9,017 bases of DNA from DAOMFM01 sp035429825 (GTDB lineage Bacteria > Acidobacteriota > Blastocatellia > UBA7656 > JADIYM01), in assembly GCA_044224215.1 (NCBI GenBank), contig JBGAKX010000162.1:1-9017 (forward strand), written 5' to 3'. The position numbers and the translations under genes are program-made. This document shows, in pieces, positions 1 through 6,136 of this stretch (position 1 is its first letter; the number at the start of each line of letters is the position of its first letter). The notes beneath the pieces were generated by a model. The model was not told the origin of the DNA, searched no databases, and worked only from the letters and a program-made list of their open reading frames with translations.

Positions 1-1
1 C

Positions 2-109
2 TCGCCGGGACACCAGGCGGCGTGCATCCGCGTGTCGACGGATCATCCGGACGTCGCGGCAGTCGCGGCGATGGAAGGTGGGGTGTTCTTTGCCGACGGC
101 GGCGCCTGA
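2..109 (+). CDS. 3' end of an unidentified protein (5' truncated by window edge)
   Basis: Reading frame 2 is open from the window edge to TGA at 107-109 and encodes the last 35 residues of a protein. The tail ends in EGGVFFADGGA and contains VSTDHPDVAAVAAM. Its composition is balanced and protein-like, with hydrophobic residues alternating with Asp/Glu, unlike the Arg/Ser-rich shadow frames nearby. It would converge on the dehydrogenase gene, whose stop lies 51 bp away. I do not recognise the family from this tail, so no function is offered. The call rests only on frame quality and position. It would fail if the frame does not stay open upstream of the window. Confidence 0.45.
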   Translation, partial: SPGHQAACIRVSTDHPDVAAVAAMEGGVFFADGGA

Positions 110-146
110 TTCGCGTCGATCCGCCTGATTCGCGTTATCCGCGGCC
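108..146. repeat. Degenerate 10-bp tandem repeat with a 14-bp direct repeat
   Basis: The 14-mer CGCCTGATTCGCGT occurs at 103-116 and again at 122-135. The stretch can also be read as four imperfect units of 9-10 bp ending in ATCCGCGGCC (137-146). That layout and ending resemble the cleaner 10-bp repeat before coaD at 5588-5617, which ends in ATCTGCGGCC. It lies between two convergent genes and starts on the stop codon of the upstream one. Kinship between the two repeats is inferred by eye only. Confidence 0.4.
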
Positions 147-159
147 TGTCTTCGATCCG

Positions 160-1509
160 CTAGAGCCGGATGACCTTTGCCGCCAGCTCGGGCGTCATCA
201 CGCTCGCGCACGCGTTGCGCGTATCCACGACGAGCCGCGACAGCCGCAGCACGCGCCCATAGTCGATCGTCTTGTGGTCGGTCACGATCACAACGCAGTC
301 GGCTCCGGAGAGCGCATCGTCGGTAAGTTCGATGCTCGCGAGCGGTTCGATCGCGGACGTCGATCCATGCTCGGCGTCAAAGCGGATCTCGGCCACGTAC
401 GGGTCGTGGAACGCGACGTCGGCGCCAAGGTGTACGAGCTTCTCGACGATCGTGATCGCGGGAGACTCGCGCACATCGTCGATGTCGCGCTTGTATGCGA
501 CGCCCAGGATGACGACGCGCGATCCGTTGACCGCCTTGCGATGGTTGTTCAGACCCTCGGTGATCAGGTTCACGACGTGCTGGGGCATGCGCGAGTTCAC
601 GTCCTCGGCAAGGTCGATGAACCGCGCTTCGAACCCGTGCAGCCGGGCCTTCCACGAAAGGTAGTGCGGATCGAGCGGGATGCAGTGTCCACCGATACCC
701 GGCCCCGGGTAGAAGGGCATGAAGCCGAACGGCTTGGTCGCCGCCGCGCGGATGACTTCCCACGAATCGATGCCGAGGTTGTAGCACAGCTGCGCGATCT
801 CGTTCACAAGGCCGATATTGACGGCGCGGAACGTGTTCTCGAGCAGCTTGGCCGTCTCGGCCACGCGCGCGGACGAGACGCGATGGATCTTCTCGACTAC
901 CGAACCATAGAGCGCCGCCGCGACGTCGGTTGAAGCGTCCGTAACGCCTCCGACGACCTTTGTGATGTTTCGCGTCTGGAAGTCGGGATTGCCTGGATCG
1001 ACACGCTCGGGCGAGAACGCGACAAAGAAGTCCTCGTCGAGCGTGAGGCCGTTCTCCTCGAGCGCCGGTACGAGCATTTCGTCCGTCGTCCCGGGATAGG
1101 TGGTCGACTCGAGCACCACAAGCTGCCCGGGCCTGAGCGTGGTCTGGATCCTGTCGATCGCCGCGAGGATATACGAGACGTCGGGCTCCTTTGTCTTGTT
1201 GAGCGGCGTCGGGACACAGATGATGATCACATCGCACGCGCCGAGCTGCTCAAAGTCCTCGGTTGCGCGGAGCGTGCCGGCCGAGACGACAGCCGCGACC
1301 TCGCTCGACGCCACGTCCTGTATGTACGAGGTGCCCTCGTTGAGTTGAGCTACCTTCTCGGCGCTCACTTCAAACCCCGTGACGTGAAATCCAACCCGCG
1401 CAAATTCAACCGCAAGCGGCAGTCCGACGTATCCGAGTCCGATCACGCCGACGCGCGCCGTGCGCTCCTCGATACGCTTCCGCAGTTCATCAGCTCGACC
1501 ACTCACCAT
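160..1509 (-). CDS. Nucleotide-sugar dehydrogenase (UDP-N-acetylglucosamine 6-dehydrogenase type)
   Basis: A 449-residue enzyme that would oxidise C6 of a UDP-sugar to the uronic acid in two NAD-dependent steps in the cytoplasm, feeding O-antigen, capsule or other surface polysaccharide. The N-terminal Rossmann motif GLGYVG is at 24-29. The central domain has ETAKLLENTFRAVNI (Lys221, Asn225). The catalytic cysteine is Cys276 in GPGIGGHCIPLDPHYLSWKA, and the C-terminal UDP-binding domain includes GVAYKRDIDDVRESP (336-350). The PLDPHYLSWKA form after the cysteine points to the WbpA/TviB (UDP-HexNAc) branch rather than UDP-glucose dehydrogenase; the exact substrate is inferred. The open frame extends 62 codons further upstream into rfaE1, but ATG 1509 is chosen because GAGGTGG precedes it and family homology begins just after. 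Its Shine-Dalgarno overlaps the rfaE1 stop codon. It is the last gene of the minus-strand envelope operon. Length is normal for the family and nothing appears broken. Confidence 0.93.
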   Translation of the reverse strand: MVSGRADELRKRIEERTARVGVIGLGYVGLPLAVEFARVGFHVTGFEVSAEKVAQLNEGTSYIQDVASSEVAAVVSAGTLRATEDFEQLGACDVIIICVPTPLNKTKEPDVSYILAAIDRIQTTLRPGQLVVLESTTYPGTTDEMLVPALEENGLTLDEDFFVAFSPERVDPGNPDFQTRNITKVVGGVTDASTDVAAALYGSVVEKIHRVSSARVAETAKLLENTFRAVNIGLVNEIAQLCYNLGIDSWEVIRAAATKPFGFMPFYPGPGIGGHCIPLDPHYLSWKARLHGFEARFIDLAEDVNSRMPQHVVNLITEGLNNHRKAVNGSRVVILGVAYKRDIDDVRESPAITIVEKLVHLGADVAFHDPYVAEIRFDAEHGSTSAIEPLASIELTDDALSGADCVVIVTDHKTIDYGRVLRLSRLVVDTRNACASVMTPELAAKVIRL

Positions 1510-1516
1510 GTCCACC

Positions 1517-2509
1517 TCATTCGATCCCGGATTGCTCGTCGATCGTTTCCTGCAGCTCCGCCGCGCCGACGGTCGCCGTTCCAACCTTGCCCACGACGAT
1601 TCCAGCGGCATAGTTTGCAATGACCGCCGCCTCGACCATCGACGCGCCGGCGGAGAGCGCAAGCGCGAGCGCTCCGATGACCGTGTCGCCCGCACCTGTC
1701 ACGTCGTACACCTCGCGAGCCGTCGTCGGAACGTGCGTCGCGACGCCGCCTGCGTCGAGCAGCGACATGCCTGCCTCGCCTCGCGTGATGAGTACCGACG
1801 GTCCGCCGAGCAAATTCCGGATAGCCCGCGCGCACGATTCCAACTCCGCGTCCGTGCCGGCGCGCATGCCGGTCGCCGCTTCCGCCTCGTGATGATTCGG
1901 CGTGACGACTGTCACCGGCCGGTAGCGCTCAAAGCGTCTGACTTTCGGATCGAGGCACACCGGAACACCGCGGTCATTCGCCAGGTGGAGCAATCGCCCG
2001 AGGAGGTCGCCGGCAAGCAGTCCCTTGTCGTAGTCGGAGACGACGACCGCGTCGGCCTCCCCCAACCGGTTGGCGAACAGGCGTTCGATCGTCGCCTCGA
2101 CGTCGGTCGAGACCGGATCGCGCAGCTCACGGTCCGCACGGACGACCTGCTGACTGTGCGCGATGATTCGTGTCTTTGTCGTCGTCGGTCGTGACGGATC
2201 GTGAACGATGCCCGAGGTGTCGACGCCATCGCGCCGAAACTCGGCTTCGAGCAGGTCCGCGCTCGCGTCATTCCCGACGACGCCGAAAGGAATGGCCACG
2301 GCTCCGAGCGCGACGATGTTCGACACGACGTTTGCGGCTCCCCCGAGGTGCTGCGATTCGCGCTCGACCTCGACCACAGGAACGGGCGCTTCAGGCGAGA
2401 TCCGCCGTACGGAACCCCAGATAAACCGGTCGAGCATCATGTCCCCGACGACCAACAGCCGTCGTCCGGCAAACGCATCGATTACGCGAGCAAGGTTCCG
2501 GTCAGGCAC
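1517..2509 (-). CDS. rfaE1: D-glycero-beta-D-manno-heptose-7-phosphate kinase (kinase-only, HldA/RfaE1 type)
   Basis: A 330-residue PfkB/ribokinase-family enzyme that phosphorylates heptose 7-phosphate at C1, an early cytoplasmic step toward ADP-heptose for LPS inner core. The N-terminus has LLVVGDMMLDRFIWG (18-32) and ISPEAPVPV (38-46). A substrate-loop GGAANVVSN lies at 57-65, TPNHHEAE at 203-210, and the PfkB signature DVTGAGDT at 269-276 with Asp275 as catalytic base. The protein stops after the kinase domain. It lacks the C-terminal cytidylyltransferase-like domain of E. coli HldE, so the adenylyltransferase must be encoded elsewhere. The frame is open 23 codons further upstream, but GTG 2509 is preferred: AGGAGG lies 6 nt before it, and the upstream residues (Arg/Ser-rich) look like out-of-frame heptosyltransferase code. 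The GTG start overlaps the heptosyltransferase stop by 8 nt, suggesting translational coupling. Confidence is high for the family and good for the specific substrate, given the heptosyltransferase neighbour. Confidence 0.92.
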   Translation of the reverse strand: MPDRNLARVIDAFAGRRLLVVGDMMLDRFIWGSVRRISPEAPVPVVEVERESQHLGGAANVVSNIVALGAVAIPFGVVGNDASADLLEAEFRRDGVDTSGIVHDPSRPTTTKTRIIAHSQQVVRADRELRDPVSTDVEATIERLFANRLGEADAVVVSDYDKGLLAGDLLGRLLHLANDRGVPVCLDPKVRRFERYRPVTVVTPNHHEAEAATGMRAGTDAELESCARAIRNLLGGPSVLITRGEAGMSLLDAGGVATHVPTTAREVYDVTGAGDTVIGALALALSAGASMVEAAVIANYAAGIVVGKVGTATVGAAELQETIDEQSGIE

Positions 2510-3527
2510 GCTGGGCCTCCTCGGCGAGCACTTCGTCGATCGCGCCGAGCGTCTCGGCCACGCAGACCGTCGAGGCAACGGGGGCGCTCACGATGCGCCA
2601 CGATCCTCGCGACCACGGCCTCCACAACTCCTTGTTCGACGCTCCAAAGATCACTATCAGCGGTCGTGCATAGGCCGCCGCGATGTGGGCCGGTCCGCTG
2701 TCGTTTCCGACAAAGAGCGCCGCCCTGGCGATCAGCGCCATCGTCTCGGCAAGTGAGATGTCGGGCATCGCGTGTCCCGTCGAACCCGCCGCCGTGCGAA
2801 CGACCCCTTCGTTCTTCCCGATCGTGACGGTCGCCATGCCTCGCGTTTCCGCGAGATGATCGGCAACCTGACCGAATCGCTCCGCAGGCCAGGTCTTGGT
2901 GTCGAGGGACGCCTCGGGGTGCATGACCGCGTACGGGCGCGCGCCGATGCCCGCCTGTGTGAGTCGTTCAGCGACGGCTTCGGCAGCCGCGGACGAGACC
3001 GCGAGGGACGTCGGGCCGGCCTCGGTCACCGGGATGCCGATGCCCGCAATCAGCGCCAGCTGATGTTCGACTGTGTGGACGTCGGTTCGTTGCCACACGT
3101 GGTGCGACGACGTCACGCGGCAGTTGGCGAGCCACGGCGAGCGGTACCCCTCGAAACCGACACGGATCGCCGCTCCGCTCGCAACGGCCAGCATCGCGGC
3201 AGATGTGCCGCCGTTGAGATTCACCGCAACGTCGTACTTGTTGGCGTGCAGCGACCGGCCGACACGCGCGCGCGACAGAAGCGACCGCTCGACGGTGACC
3301 ACGCGGTCGACCTCGGGATGACCTTCCAGCAACGGCGCGCAGAACGGCTCGAGCAGCACGTCGACTTCGACGTCTGGTCGCCACCGTTTGATCGCGGAAA
3401 CACAGGGGGTCATGAGCACCGTGTCGCCGATGGACCGCAGCCGGACGAGGAGCACGCGACGGACGCCGTCCAGGTCAGGCCGTTCACCGACGAACGAGGC
3501 GACGGGAATGTTACTCGTCGCCGCCAT
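2502..3527 (-). CDS. Glycosyltransferase family 9, lipopolysaccharide heptosyltransferase-like
   Basis: A 341-residue GT9 (GT-B fold) enzyme expected to transfer heptose from ADP-heptose to the LPS inner core at the cytoplasmic face of the inner membrane. The N-terminal acceptor-domain motif VLLVRLRSIGDTVLMTP spans 25-41, with the conserved Asp35 of SIGD. The linker and second domain carry HPEASLDTKTWPAERF (203-218), and the donor-site motif GNDSGPAHIAAA at 274-285 is followed by VIFGASNKELWRPW (292-305). Length is typical. WaaC, WaaF and WaaQ types cannot be separated from motifs alone, so no symbol is given. ATG 3527 lies inside the end of the Trm112-like gene (17-nt overlap). A purine-rich GAGGAGG abuts the start rather than sitting at the usual distance, which fits reinitiation or coupling. 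The next gene, a heptose kinase, makes the precursor for its donor substrate and supports the role. Confidence 0.9.
   Translation of the reverse strand: MAATSNIPVASFVGERPDLDGVRRVLLVRLRSIGDTVLMTPCVSAIKRWRPDVEVDVLLEPFCAPLLEGHPEVDRVVTVERSLLSRARVGRSLHANKYDVAVNLNGGTSAAMLAVASGAAIRVGFEGYRSPWLANCRVTSSHHVWQRTDVHTVEHQLALIAGIGIPVTEAGPTSLAVSSAAAEAVAERLTQAGIGARPYAVMHPEASLDTKTWPAERFGQVADHLAETRGMATVTIGKNEGVVRTAAGSTGHAMPDISLAETMALIARAALFVGNDSGPAHIAAAYARPLIVIFGASNKELWRPWSRGSWRIVSAPVASTVCVAETLGAIDEVLAEEAQRA
2516..2521 (-). promoter_or_regulatory. Ribosome binding site that sets the rfaE1 GTG start
   Basis: A full AGGAGG on the minus strand, 6 nt before GTG 2509 and inside the last codons of the heptosyltransferase. 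It is the main reason for choosing the GTG over the longer ATG-initiated frame at 2578. Confidence 0.7.
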
Positions 3528-3696
3528 CCTCCTCGACCGTCGCCTCGTCGACCAGCATCACCGGAATGTCGTCACGGACCGGGTAGACGCGATGGCACGC
3601 GATGCACTTGAGGCCGCTGCCGTCCGCCTTGAGCTCCACCTTTTCCTTGCAGGCGGGACACACGAGGATCTCAAGAAGATCGCTGTTGATCGCCAA
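3511..3696 (-). CDS. Trm112-family small zinc-binding protein
   Basis: A 61-residue Trm112/YcaR-like protein. Four cysteines in two pairs, Cys13/Cys16 (CPAC) and Cys31/Cys34 (CIAC), should bind one zinc. The line between them, then RVYPVRDDIPVML (36-48), is the family's characteristic C-terminal strand motif. The tail (residues 49-61) is acidic. In eukaryotes and archaea Trm112 activates methyltransferases; the role of the short bacterial forms is not settled. Homologues in proteobacteria sit between LPS genes (lpxK and kdsB), so placement at the head of a heptose operon is in character. The start is TTG 3696: it has AGGAGG 8 nt upstream and gives a canonical N-terminus (MAINSDLLEILVCPAC). 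The 3' end overlaps the heptosyltransferase start by 17 nt. It is the first gene of the operon, 40 nt from a predicted transcription start. Confidence 0.88.
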   Translation of the reverse strand: MAINSDLLEILVCPACKEKVELKADGSGLKCIACHRVYPVRDDIPVMLVDEATVEEDGGDE

Positions 3697-3704
3697 TCGC
3701 TGGT

Positions 3705-3710
3705 CCTCCT
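3705..3710 (-). promoter_or_regulatory. Ribosome binding site that sets the TTG start of the Trm112-like gene
   Basis: A perfect AGGAGG on the minus strand, 8 nt before TTG 3696. No in-frame ATG offers a comparable N-terminus, so this site decides the rare TTG start. Confidence 0.7.
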
Positions 3711-3742
3711 TCTCGTCTTTTCCTTGCCGAAAAGAGCCGGTA

Positions 3743-3772
3743 ACTCTATCCCGCGACTCGCGGCTTTGTCAA
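3743..3772 (-). promoter_or_regulatory. Predicted sigma-70-type promoter of the envelope-sugar operon
   Basis: On the minus strand a perfect -35 TTGACA (3772-3767) is followed by an 18-nt spacer and TAGAGT (3748-3743), a 4/6 match to the -10. A start near 3736 would give a leader of about 40 nt before the Trm112-like gene. The spacer holds a 13-bp palindrome (3751-3763). This is read from consensus matching only. Confidence 0.5.
3751..3763. promoter_or_regulatory. Perfect 13-bp palindrome, possible operator
   Basis: CCGCGA-C-TCGCGG is a perfect inverted repeat with 6-bp arms and a 1-bp centre. It sits between the -35 and -10 of the leftward promoter and just upstream of the -35 of the rightward promoter, where a bound protein could affect both. 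In GC-rich DNA a short GC palindrome can arise by chance, and no regulator is encoded nearby. Confidence 0.3.
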
Positions 3773-3794
3773 AGATCGGCAGGTCGGCTACGAT
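3766..3794 (+). promoter_or_regulatory. Predicted sigma-70-type promoter of ggt
   Basis: TTGTCA (3766-3771, 5/6 to the -35 consensus) is followed by exactly 17 nt and TACGAT (3789-3794, 4/6 to the -10). Initiation near 3801 leaves a short leader of about 20 nt holding the GGAGG (3811-3815) of ggt. Its -35 box overlaps that of the leftward promoter through the near-palindrome CTTTGTCAAAG. Confidence 0.5.
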
Positions 3795-3821
3795 CCGTCG
3801 TCTTCACTCCGGAGGTTTCAG

Positions 3822-5561
3822 ATGCGCAGAGTCCGAGCCGTGTTCGCGTTGTCGCTGCTTGCGGTCGCGGTAGCGACACACACGCCTCTCTTCGCTGCGC
3901 GAGCAGCGACGCGCGAACCGGTCTATGGACGGTACGCAATGGTGGCGTCCACGCATCGGATCGCGTCCGAAGTTGGCCTCGCCGTCCTGCGCCGGGGCGG
4001 GAACGCCGTCGATGCGGCTGTCGCGACGGCGCTCGCGCTCGCAGTCGTCTACCCGGCCGCGGGCAATCTCGGCGGCGGCGGGTTCATGCTGATCCGGCTC
4101 AAGGACGGCCGCACCACCGCCATCGACTATCGCGAAGCAGCACCGTCCGGCGCCACGCGCAACATGTATCTCGACGCGTCAGGCGCACTCGATGACGACG
4201 CCTCGACCGTCGGGTACCGGGCCTCGGCGGTTCCGGGGACGCCAGCGGGTCTTGCGCTCGCGCTCGAGCAGTACGGGACGATGAAGTGGCGCGACGTGAT
4301 CGAGCCCGCACGTCGTCTCGCGCAGAACGGGTACGTCCTCGATCCGCGCGACGAGCGGTTTCTTGCAGGCGAGTCAAAGAAGCTCGCCATGTTCCCGGAC
4401 TCGCGCCGGATCTTTCTGAGGGACGGGGTCCCCTTCAAGGCCGGTGAGATCTTCAAGCAGCCCGATCTGGCGCGAACGCTCGGACGCCTCGAGCGAAACG
4501 GTCCGCGTGAATTCTACGAGGGAGAGACCGCGCGGATGATCGCATCGGACATGCGCGCCCACGGCGGTCTGATCACGCTCGACGACCTGAAGGCTTACAA
4601 GGCCAGGGAGCGCGAGCCGATTCGCGGGTCGTACCGCGGGTATCCGATCATCAGCATGCCGTCGCCGAGCTCGGGCGGCGTCGTGCTGATCGAGATGCTG
4701 AACATGCTCGAGCACTTTGATCTTGCAGGTGCGGGATCCGGATCGTCGCTTCTGCTGCACATCGAGGCGGAAGTGATGCGCAGGGCATTCGCCGATCGTG
4801 CCGAGTATCTCGGCGACGCCGACTTCGTCACGGTCCCTACCGCCGAGTTGACGTCGAAGGAGTACGCCGAGCGCCGCGCCGCGACGATCGATCTGAACCA
4901 CGCGTCGGCGAGCAAGGACGTCGGTCCCGGTCTGAACGCGCTTCGCGAGGGCACGCAGACGACGCACTTTACGGTCGTCGACAAGGACGGCACGGTCGTG
5001 TCGAACACGTACACGCTGAATCTGCTGTACGGATGCGGCGTGGTCGCCGCGGGGACCGGCGTGCTGCTCAACAACGAGATGGACGACTTTGCGGCCAAAC
5101 CCGGCGAGCCGAATTCGTTCGGCCTCATCCAGAAGGAGAACAACGCGATCGCGCCGGGCAAGCGCCCGCTGTCGGCGATGACGCCGACGATGGTGCTCAA
5201 CAAGGACGGGTCGTTCTGGTTTGCTGTCGGTAGCCCAGGCGGACCGACGATCATCAACACCGTGCTGCAGGTCATCGTGAACGTGATCGACCTACGCATG
5301 GACATACAGGCCGCGGTCGACACGCCGCGAATCCATCACCAGTGGCTGCCGGATCGCATCGTGTTCGAGCCATACGGGATGCCGCGCGACGTCCAGGACG
5401 CGCTGCGCGCGCGAGGGCACACGCTGTTCGACCAGGCTACGATCGCCGATTCCGTGCGGCCCGGTCTCGGCGATGCGCAAGCCGTGATGATCGATCCCGT
5501 GACCCGCATGCGCCTCGGAGCGTCCGACGCGCGGCGTCCCGGCGTTGCCCTCGGGTATTGA
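3822..5561 (+). CDS. ggt: Gamma-glutamyltransferase (gamma-glutamyltranspeptidase), exported
   Basis: A 579-residue Ntn hydrolase that cleaves or transfers the gamma-glutamyl group of glutathione and related peptides, acting outside the cytoplasmic membrane. An N-terminal signal peptide is visible (basic MRRVR, hydrophobic core 7-19, Ala-rich end near 25-29). The large-subunit part has GGNAVDAAVATALAL (59-73), NLGGGGFM (82-89) and the substrate-carboxylate Arg104 in DYREAAP. The autoprocessing nucleophile is Thr380 in GTQTTHFTVVD, which starts the small subunit. TYTLN (396-400), NNEMDDF (417-423), RPLSAMTPT (448-456) and SPGGP (471-475) complete the active site. Compared with the E. coli enzyme as I recall it, the serine pair in RPLSSM is Ser-Ala here (451-452), and the lid-loop Tyr is Phe433. 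The length is normal and the frame intact. The ATG is supported by GGAGG 6 nt upstream. It is transcribed away from the LPS operon from the shared intergenic region. Confidence 0.96.
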   Translation: MRRVRAVFALSLLAVAVATHTPLFAARAATREPVYGRYAMVASTHRIASEVGLAVLRRGGNAVDAAVATALALAVVYPAAGNLGGGGFMLIRLKDGRTTAIDYREAAPSGATRNMYLDASGALDDDASTVGYRASAVPGTPAGLALALEQYGTMKWRDVIEPARRLAQNGYVLDPRDERFLAGESKKLAMFPDSRRIFLRDGVPFKAGEIFKQPDLARTLGRLERNGPREFYEGETARMIASDMRAHGGLITLDDLKAYKAREREPIRGSYRGYPIISMPSPSSGGVVLIEMLNMLEHFDLAGAGSGSSLLLHIEAEVMRRAFADRAEYLGDADFVTVPTAELTSKEYAERRAATIDLNHASASKDVGPGLNALREGTQTTHFTVVDKDGTVVSNTYTLNLLYGCGVVAAGTGVLLNNEMDDFAAKPGEPNSFGLIQKENNAIAPGKRPLSAMTPTMVLNKDGSFWFAVGSPGGPTIINTVLQVIVNVIDLRMDIQAAVDTPRIHHQWLPDRIVFEPYGMPRDVQDALRARGHTLFDQATIADSVRPGLGDAQAVMIDPVTRMRLGASDARRPGVALGY

Positions 5562-5565
5562 ATGG

Positions 5566-5579
5566 CGACGAAAGCGTCG
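5566..5579 (+). terminator. Small hairpin after ggt, weak terminator candidate
   Basis: CGACG-AAAG-CGTCG forms a perfect 5-bp stem with a 4-nt loop, starting 4 nt after the ggt stop. There is no T-run behind it, so intrinsic termination is doubtful. It may only protect the 3' end or be chance. Confidence 0.25.
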
Positions 5580-5587
5580 GTCCTCGC

Positions 5588-5617
5588 ATCTGTGTTAATC
5601 TGCGTTCATCTGCGGCC
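5588..5617. repeat. Three tandem 10-bp units before coaD
   Basis: ATCTGTGTTA, ATCTGCGTTC and ATCTGCGGCC follow one another without gaps. This type of ATCTG(T/C)GTT-rich tandem sequence is, from memory, a common dispersed intergenic element in several bacterial phyla including Acidobacteriota. It fills the ggt-coaD gap and ends 15 nt before the coaD start codon. It is followed by GTTTC-CTTC-GAAAC (5618-5631), a 5-bp inverted repeat directly against the ATG. Confidence 0.6.
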
Positions 5618-5632
5618 GTTTCCTTCGAAACC

Positions 5633-6136
5633 ATGATTCGACGCGCAATCTATCCAGGCTCGTTCGATCCGCTCACGAACGGCCACCTCGACATCATCGA
5701 GCGCAGCTGCCGCCAGTTTGACGAAGTCGTCGTGGCAATCCTGCTCAACCAGGCCAAACAGTCGCTGTTCACCGTCGACGAGCGCCTGGCGATGATCCGC
5801 GAGTGCGCGCCGTGGCCCGGCGTGCGTGTCGACACGTTTGACGGGCTGCTCGTCCACTACGCCGTCGAGCAGGAGGCGTCGGCCGTCATACGCGGGATTC
5901 GCGCGGTGTCGGACTACGAGTACGAGTTGCAGATGGCGCTGATGAACCGGCGGCTCGAGCCGCGGGTCGAAACCGTGTTCCTGATGTCGACCGACACCTA
6001 TTCGTTCGTCAGCTCGCGCCTCGTCAAGGAGGTCGCGTCGCTCGGGGGCAGCGTGGCCGGCCTCGTGCCGGTGTCCGTCGAGGAGCGTCTCGCCTCGAAG
6101 TTCGCGAAATCCAGCAAGGAGTCCGTCCGTCCATGA
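5633..6136 (+). CDS. coaD: Pantetheine-phosphate adenylyltransferase
   Basis: A 167-residue nucleotidyltransferase-superfamily enzyme that joins 4'-phosphopantetheine and ATP to make dephospho-CoA, the penultimate cytoplasmic step of coenzyme A synthesis. The family hallmark YPGSFDPLTNGHLDII spans 7-22, with the TxGH motif at 15-18. RGIRAVSDYEYELQMALMNR lies at 88-107, and the ATP-binding SFVSSRLVKEVA at 124-135. The length matches the usual 160-170. The frame is open back to 5342, but upstream codons belong to ggt read in another frame; ATG 5633 gives the canonical N-terminus. No Shine-Dalgarno precedes it: the stretch before the ATG is the repeat and a short inverted repeat, which is unusual in this window. 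Its stop overlaps the next start as ATGA. Confidence 0.96.
   Translation: MIRRAIYPGSFDPLTNGHLDIIERSCRQFDEVVVAILLNQAKQSLFTVDERLAMIRECAPWPGVRVDTFDGLLVHYAVEQEASAVIRGIRAVSDYEYELQMALMNRRLEPRVETVFLMSTDTYSFVSSRLVKEVASLGGSVAGLVPVSVEERLASKFAKSSKESVRP

Noticed and set aside
22..933. Long plus-strand open frame (303 codons) antisense to the dehydrogenase
   Set aside because: It is Arg/Asp/Val-rich with no recognisable motif and mirrors a well-supported gene; long antisense frames are expected in GC-rich coding DNA.
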